From Planctomycetes bacterium GWF2_50_10 (lineage in GTDB: Bacteria; Planctomycetota; Phycisphaerae; Sedimentisphaerales; GWF2-50-10), in contig MHYB01000015.1 of the NCBI GenBank assembly GCA_001824635.1, positions 144 to 9,986 of the forward strand: DNA of 9,843 nt, given 5' to 3'. Below, one piece after another: positions 6,328 through 9,843 of this stretch. Each line of letters starts with the position of its first letter. Position 1 is the first letter of the stretch. The notes below the pieces were generated by a model. That model saw nothing but the letters and a program-made list of their open reading frames with translations. It was not told the DNA's origin and did not search any database. Position numbers and translations under genes: made by a program.

Positions 6328-7548
6328 TTATTGCTCTTGCCAATTCGAAACCACAATATGAACTCCGGGATCGGTTTTCTTATAACTATCCCTTATGCTG
6401 TCATCGTAAGTAAAAACCATGTTATTTTTTAACGTTAAGTTGTTGCAGATAATTGAACCAGTAATGTTGGGGTTGTTCATAAAAGTCACATCCGCGAATG
6501 GCGCATATATAGCCGCAACCAATGTGGAACTATTTTTGAAATTAAATACCTGTGGCGGAAGCGATGTTTTTGTACCATATATTTTAACTGCCGCTGCGCT
6601 GCCGGTCGAATTTGTTAATTCAAACGAATTTGTACCCGGACCTATATTACCACCTATATAGATAGTCAACTTAGAATTGGCACCGACAACGGAAATGCCA
6701 CCGTTATTGCCCATGCTTAAGTCCTTTGCGATTCGAAGAGTAACATTTCCGCTGATAGTTAATGTCACATTATTCGCAAGGGTAAGATTATTAAAATCAT
6801 AAGAAGGATTGGATAGCGTGGTGTTAGCTGAATATGTTACATCTAAAGGTGTTGTGCCAAATGCCGGCATAAACACGGGTGCCATCGTCATTTGCTCTTC
6901 TGCTTGGAATTTGCTAAATCCGCTGCCTACCGGCGCACTTATAACTGATTCGGGACTTGCATCAGGGGGACAAAACACGTTGCCGTTTATCACCGAACCG
7001 TTACCAGCAGATATCGCACCAGCACTGGAGCTGAGAGTGCCTACCGTGACTTCCGTGCCTTGCGCAGCACCTACAATATCATTGTTATTCATTGTCAATT
7101 GATTTGCTACAAGAATAGCCGGGTCAAAAGGCCCGCTAACAGTAGTTTTGGCACTTATTTTTCTTTCAACTCCATTGCTTGCGCCCGTTGACGATATTGT
7201 ATAGTTTGGCCATGTGTCGCTGACCCTATATGCGTATTTCTGATTGCCTGAATCCGGTCCAAGTGGCGTCTGGATAGTCATGCTGGGAAGCGTCGAGTTA
7301 TTATCAGCCGCCATGAACGCCGCCTCTTTTGTCGCAAGCTTATTGTTTAACTCACAAACCGCTTCAAATACACCTGCGTCAGCAGCCGCATGAGATGCAA
7401 GCGCCGCATTATCTTTTATCGCAAGCAGCCTGCTGTTATACCCCACAGCTAAAAGCCCGATCCCGGTTACCATAAGGATAACCATAGCAACAATTATCAA
7501 GACCAACGCCGAACCTCGGTTTTTGCTGCTTGTATGTACTTTTTTCAT
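6328..7548 (-). CDS. PilX/GspK-like minor pilin with Asn-rich beta-helical C-terminus (DUF7305-like)
   Basis: 406 residues. The N-terminus has basic residues, then RG followed by SALVLIIVAMVILMVTGIGLL (from residue 13), as in PilX_N and GspK proteins. A leader cleavage after Gly12 is plausible. Position 5 of the mature form is Leu, not Glu, a trait shared with GspK. The segment AADAGVFEAVCELNNKL (55-71) is typical of PilX. From about 140 to 385 the chain is a series of Asn/Thr/Gly/Val-rich strands (for example LTLANNVTLTISGNVTL, 255-271) that look like a right-handed beta-solenoid and resemble DUF7305 in PilX-type proteins from memory. ATG at 7546-7548 is preferred: GAGG lies 6 bases upstream. 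The ATG at 7564-7566, overlapping the previous stop codon, has no such site. Probably a tip or priming pilin, possibly adhesive (inference). Confidence 0.75.
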   Translation of the reverse strand: MKKVHTSSKNRGSALVLIIVAMVILMVTGIGLLAVGYNSRLLAIKDNAALASHAAADAGVFEAVCELNNKLATKEAAFMAADNNSTLPSMTIQTPLGPDSGNQKYAYRVSDTWPNYTISSTGASNGVERKISAKTTVSGPFDPAILVANQLTMNNNDIVGAAQGTEVTVGTLSSSAGAISAGNGSVINGNVFCPPDASPESVISAPVGSGFSKFQAEEQMTMAPVFMPAFGTTPLDVTYSANTTLSNPSYDFNNLTLANNVTLTISGNVTLRIAKDLSMGNNGGISVVGANSKLTIYIGGNIGPGTNSFELTNSTGSAAAVKIYGTKTSLPPQVFNFKNSSTLVAAIYAPFADVTFMNNPNITGSIICNNLTLKNNMVFTYDDSIRDSYKKTDPGVHIVVSNWQEQ

Positions 7549-7554
7549 ATTCAA

Positions 7555-7558
7555 CCTC
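7555..7558 (-). promoter_or_regulatory. Ribosome binding site deciding the PilX-like start
   Basis: GAGG on the minus strand, 6 bases before the ATG at 7546-7548. It makes this start better than the ATG 18 bases upstream, which overlaps the PilW-like stop codon and has no Shine-Dalgarno. Confidence 0.55.
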
Positions 7559-7565
7559 AGTTTCA

Positions 7566-8093
7566 TTAGTTATGCATATACGCTGAAGCCACAGTTGTAA
7601 TCGTGCTGCTGCCGTCTGTTAATCTTAATATCATCTGCGCACTTCTGTCATTCGTATTCGTTTTGAACTCACATGCCGAAACATTGGAGCAAATAGTTTC
7701 GGTAGTCAACGTCGTCTCTGCATTCGGCGGGCGATAATGATACTCCGTTGCCAAAAGATTGCCATTGCTTATATAAAATCTCACTCTGCGATCAAGAGCC
7801 GTATAAGCCGAAGGATCGCTAATATAATAAATATCTAAAGTATTATTCGCGGCAACCGGCGGCCTGGATGCGCGATATGATGCTTTGCGAACTATCCGAT
7901 CAAATCTTTTTTGAGCGACGTATGAAGATGAAACCACAGGCCCGTTGGCCTTTATATAGGCATTTTCAAATCCCTTGACACCATCAGCAATTATTTGACC
8001 TATTGCGAGTATTACTATCAATGATATGACCATTCCAATCATCAATTCGATGATTGTTATTCCCGATATTTTATTATTACGCTTTGCTATCAT
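7566..8093 (-). CDS. PilW/GspJ-like minor pilin
   Basis: 175 residues. Prepilin leader MIAKRNNKISG, cleavage after Gly11, then ITIIELMIGMVISLIVILAIG: a class III-type signal with Glu at mature position 5 and a hydrophobic helix of about 20 residues. The helix continues as ADGVKGFENAYIKANG, and later residues QKRFDRIVRKASYRA (61-75) match the conserved region of PilW/GspJ proteins. The C-terminal half is beta-rich, with a Cys pair (135, 141) that could be a disulphide. The stop codon of the preceding PilV-like gene touches this start with no spacer and no Shine-Dalgarno is visible, so translation is probably coupled. It forms part of a three-gene minor-pilin cassette. The GspJ/PilW assignment rests on order and length more than on strong identity. 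Confidence 0.8.
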   Translation of the reverse strand: MIAKRNNKISGITIIELMIGMVISLIVILAIGQIIADGVKGFENAYIKANGPVVSSSYVAQKRFDRIVRKASYRASRPPVAANNTLDIYYISDPSAYTALDRRVRFYISNGNLLATEYHYRPPNAETTLTTETICSNVSACEFKTNTNDRSAQMILRLTDGSSTITTVASAYMHN

Positions 8094-8609
8094 TTAGTAA
8101 TATTTATATGTCGTTAAACTTATGGATTTGTTGGTCTCGTCTTCGCTAGAAACATCGGTGCCGCGATTGTCATAATCAAGTATAATGTGATATGCTCGAA
8201 GCCTTCGCTGCCTGCCTTTGTTATCCAAAAATACTCTTTGGTCTTTCCAGCATAGCGTGGCGAAACAGGTAAAGCCATTGAGTGTTATTTTATATCCGTT
8301 ATCAAGTTGCGTAAAACCATCATAACCGTTGCCACCTGGCATATTCGGGCCGGTGCCATTAGCATCTACGGTTATATCAGTACCAGATACAAGGGCAGGA
8401 TTGAAAATATTGGGGTCGTCTGAAGCACGCCAGCTCTCTAGGACATAAAGCCCTGCTCGGCCTGCATTAGCCTGAATTGTAGCTTTGTGAGTGTCAAGTG
8501 CAGCAGTGCTGCGATATGCAACGGCGCCGACAGCGACAATAGCCATAATGGTTATTGCAACCATTGCTTCTATCATCGTAAAACCGTTTTGAACGCGCCT
8601 TCCATCCAT
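8094..8609 (-). CDS. PilV/GspI-like minor pilin
   Basis: 171 residues. Leader MDGRRVQNG is cut after Gly9, followed by FTMIEAMVAITIMAIVAVGA with Glu at mature position 5. MIEAMVA is the classic PilV/GspI start. The remainder is a small globular domain with CFATLCW (115-121), a possible disulphide loop, and a basic patch KGRQRRLR (131-138). The ATG at 8607-8609 is chosen because AAGGA (8616-8620) lies 6 bases upstream. The ATG two codons earlier touches the AAGGA, and a TTG at 8630 lies in the terminator stem. It is the first gene after the terminator of the major pilin gene, and directly abuts the PilW-like gene. Confidence 0.8.
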   Translation of the reverse strand: MDGRRVQNGFTMIEAMVAITIMAIVAVGAVAYRSTAALDTHKATIQANAGRAGLYVLESWRASDDPNIFNPALVSGTDITVDANGTGPNMPGGNGYDGFTQLDNGYKITLNGFTCFATLCWKDQRVFLDNKGRQRRLRAYHIILDYDNRGTDVSSEDETNKSISLTTYKYY

Positions 8610-8615
8610 GGCCAT

Positions 8616-8620
8616 TCCTT
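8616..8620 (-). promoter_or_regulatory. Ribosome binding site deciding the PilV-like start
   Basis: AAGGA on the minus strand, 6 bases before the ATG at 8607-8609. It is 8 bases after the foot of the terminator hairpin, so it is only present on transcripts that read through or start within the 43-base gap. Confidence 0.55.
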
Positions 8621-8628
8621 GAAAAGGC

Positions 8629-8663
8629 AAAAAGAGGGCTGCCGTTTTGACAGCCCTCTTTTT
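8629..8663 (-). terminator. Strong hairpin terminator between the major pilin and minor pilins
   Basis: The stem is 13 bp: 8629-8641 pairs with 8651-8663, with core GAGGGCTG / CAGCCCTC and a 9-base loop. On the minus strand the stem runs into TTTTTGCC. A- and T-tracts flank both sides, so it could stop transcription from either direction. It begins 9 bases after the major pilin stop codon. It should release most pilin transcripts and leave partial read-through into the minor pilin and pilM-secretin genes. Confidence 0.85.
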
Positions 8664-8672
8664 TACAAACTA

Positions 8673-9074
8673 TTAGTTTTCAGTCCAAGTCGCAACATTA
8701 TTAGCAATTGTCAGCACCTTAGTAGCAGGAGTTATACCGGCTGGTGCTGTTACTGTTATTACTGCATCCAAGCCGGCAGCTGGGTCATACGATGCAGCCG
8801 TGACGGCATAACTGCCCTGGGTAAAGTATGTACCCGTAAGATCAGTAGCAGCAAAACCCAAATCCGCGACAAGAGCGGGGGCGGCGACAATAGCCGTTCC
8901 TCTTTCAGCGGCATAGGCCCGCAGCGCTGTCATGACGGTGCCCGCGCCGGCCTTGCCCTCTGACCACTTCGCCGCATTAATACGGCCCTGCATCAATGGT
9001 ATGGCAACCGCTGCCAAAATACCGACGATCAATACGACGACCATCAACTCGATCAGTGTAAAACCTCTTTTCAT
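8673..9074 (-). CDS. Major type IV pilin / GspG-like pseudopilin
   Basis: 133 residues, 129 after processing. Four-residue leader MKRG, then FTLIELMVVVLIVGILAAVAIP: cleavage after Gly4, N-methylation of Phe, Glu at mature position 5 and the helix-breaking Pro at mature 22 are all present. The helix continues through INAAKWSEGKAGAGTVMTAL to about residue 57. The Ala/Thr-rich C-terminal domain has no Cys pair and no clear GspG calcium-site ending, so the T4P versus pseudopilin distinction is open. ATG at 9072-9074 has AAAGGGG (9082-9088) 7 bases upstream. A likely promoter in front and a strong terminator behind suggest a high-level single-gene transcript, as expected for the main fibre subunit. 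Confidence 0.9.
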   Translation of the reverse strand: MKRGFTLIELMVVVLIVGILAAVAIPLMQGRINAAKWSEGKAGAGTVMTALRAYAAERGTAIVAAPALVADLGFAATDLTGTYFTQGSYAVTAASYDPAAGLDAVITVTAPAGITPATKVLTIANNVATWTEN

Positions 9075-9102
9075 TTTAAGACCCCTTTCTAATTGGTTCT
9101 AT

Positions 9103-9132
9103 ATTTTAGCGAACTTTTCGCCTTTTACTCAA
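9103..9132 (-). promoter_or_regulatory. Candidate sigma70 promoter of the major pilin gene
   Basis: On the minus strand TTGAGT (9127-9132) and TAAAAT (9103-9108) are spaced by 18 bases, four and five of six matches to the consensus hexamers. A start about 7 bases downstream would give a leader of roughly 22 bases that just holds the ribosome binding site. The -35 overlaps the end of the CACGGATT repeat block (9128-9161). Confidence 0.45.
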
Positions 9133-9250
9133 AATCCGTGAAAATCAGTGCTAATCCGTGGTTAAATTTTCCTATCCCTATTCCTCTCCGTGTCCTCAGT
9201 GTTCTCTGTGGTAAAATTCTTCTCTTAAACTCGTAACCCGCAACAATTTC
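9128..9250 (-). repeat. Composite short-period repeat element (copy A), between pilC and the major pilin
   Basis: On the coding strand, starting 3 bases after the pilC stop, AAATTGTT is followed by two 7-mers (plus AACTCGT 9228-9234 and AACCCGC 9235-9241, tail AACAATTTC to 9250). Next come three units of 8-10 bases ending in GTG (plus within 9181-9211: CTCCGTG, CTCAGTG, CTCTGTG). Last are three exact-length 10-mers, plus AAAATCCGTG (9131-9140), AAAATCAGTG (9141-9150) and CTAATCCGTG (9151-9160). The block order is identical to copy B. The only other signal I see in this 179-base gap is the candidate promoter at its pilin end. Confidence 0.75.
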
Positions 9251-9253
9251 CAA

Positions 9254-9843
9254 CTACTTCTTGATATCCGAAATATTAAATATCGGCAAATAAAGCGCCA
9301 ACACCGTCACGCACACTATGGCACCAACAATTATTATCATCGTCGGTTCCATGAGGGCAGTTAAGGTGGAAATCAAAGAATCTATTCTTCTTTCAAAATA
9401 ATCCGCCACCCTGTCGAGCACCGATGGCAATGATCCGCTCTGCTCGCCCACCTGCGTCATTTTTACAGCTAAATTCGGGAAAAACTGGGCCGATGCCATG
9501 CTCGCCGATATGCTTTGCCCCTCGATTATCCTCTCCCGCGTGGAAAGTACCGCATCGCGGATGACGGTATTATTGCTAAGCCCCGCTACGATATTAAGCG
9601 CCTCAAGCACCGGTACACCCGCCGCCAAAAGCGTGCTCAAAGTCCTGCAGAACACCGCCACAAATGACTGCGACAAAATCTTGCCTATAAGCGGTATCTT
9701 CAGCACTAATTTACTGAAAAAAACGCGCCCCGAAGGCGTTCGGCTGTAAAAAACCAGGCCGATTATCGCCGCCGCAACCCCGACTATTACAAAGATCACA
9801 TTATTTACGATAAGGTCGTAAATACCCATATAAGCTTTAGTAA
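9254..9843 (-). CDS. pilC: PilC/GspF inner-membrane platform protein, C-terminal part (5' end outside window)
   Basis: About 196 codons are visible of a protein that is normally near 400 residues. The frame stays open to the window edge, so the Met at 9827-9829 is internal, not a start. Seen from that Met: a membrane segment (about 9-28), then the second T2SSF domain with the hallmark AGVPVLEALNIV, the motif VGEQSGSLPSVLDRVADYFE, and a final membrane segment ending LYLPIFNI, the usual GspF/PilC C-terminus. The protein is the inner-membrane base that the assembly ATPase turns or clamps to insert pilins. It lies directly upstream of the major pilin gene, with copy A of the repeat in between. 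Confidence 0.93.
   Translation of the reverse strand, partial: TKAYMGIYDLIVNNVIFVIVGVAAAIIGLVFYSRTPSGRVFFSKLVLKIPLIGKILSQSFVAVFCRTLSTLLAAGVPVLEALNIVAGLSNNTVIRDAVLSTRERIIEGQSISASMASAQFFPNLAVKMTQVGEQSGSLPSVLDRVADYFERRIDSLISTLTALMEPTMIIIVGAIVCVTVLALYLPIFNISDIKK

Noticed and set aside
8610..8630. Longer PilV-like start at a TTG (8630) or the ATG at 8613-8615
   Set aside because: The TTG lies in the terminator stem and the first ATG touches the AAGGA sequence. The ATG at 8607-8609 has normal spacing.

Overview
Every gene I can support in this window is read on the minus strand. Together they form most of a type IV pilus / type II secretion-like assembly locus. In transcription order (from high to low coordinates): the C-terminal part of a PilC/GspF platform protein, a small major pilin, three minor (pseudo)pilins (PilV/GspI-, PilW/GspJ- and PilX/GspK-like), PilM, PilN, PilO, a ParA/Soj-family ATPase, a GspC/GspB/PilP-like bitopic protein, and a PilQ/GspD secretin. 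A strong terminator closes the block after the secretin. Beyond it are a small DUF2752 membrane protein and the first 20 codons of a lipoprotein gene that runs off the window edge.

The organism is Gram-negative in build: secretin, signal peptides, lipoprotein. Moderate GC, PilMNO next to GspG-like pilins, a DUF7305-like PilX protein and a DUF2752 neighbour remind me of an environmental Planctomycetota/Phycisphaerae-type genome. That is a recollection-based inference, not something the window proves.

How the genes work together: the platform (PilC) and the PilM-PilN-PilO-GspC/PilP alignment complex span the inner membrane and periplasm and connect to the outer-membrane secretin. The major pilin builds the fibre, and the three minor pilins probably prime it and form its tip. 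The ATPases (PilB/PilT type) and the prepilin peptidase are not in the window. The major pilin has its own likely promoter and terminator, so the minor-pilin and assembly genes below it are probably expressed at a lower level by read-through. The ParA-like ATPase inside the assembly operon may place the machine in the cell, as ParA relatives do for other surface structures.

The most unusual non-coding signal is in the four intergenic gaps longer than 100 bp (1-219, 649-814, 5080-5220, 9075-9253). Each contains short-period degenerate tandem repeats. Three of the four carry a composite with the same internal order on the coding strand: a 7-mer block, then a roughly 9-mer CACNGAGAA/CACGGAACN-type block, then a CACGGATTA-type block. 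The fourth has only the 7-mer block. One copy separates pilM from pilN, genes that are normally tightly linked, so the elements look inserted or independently maintained.
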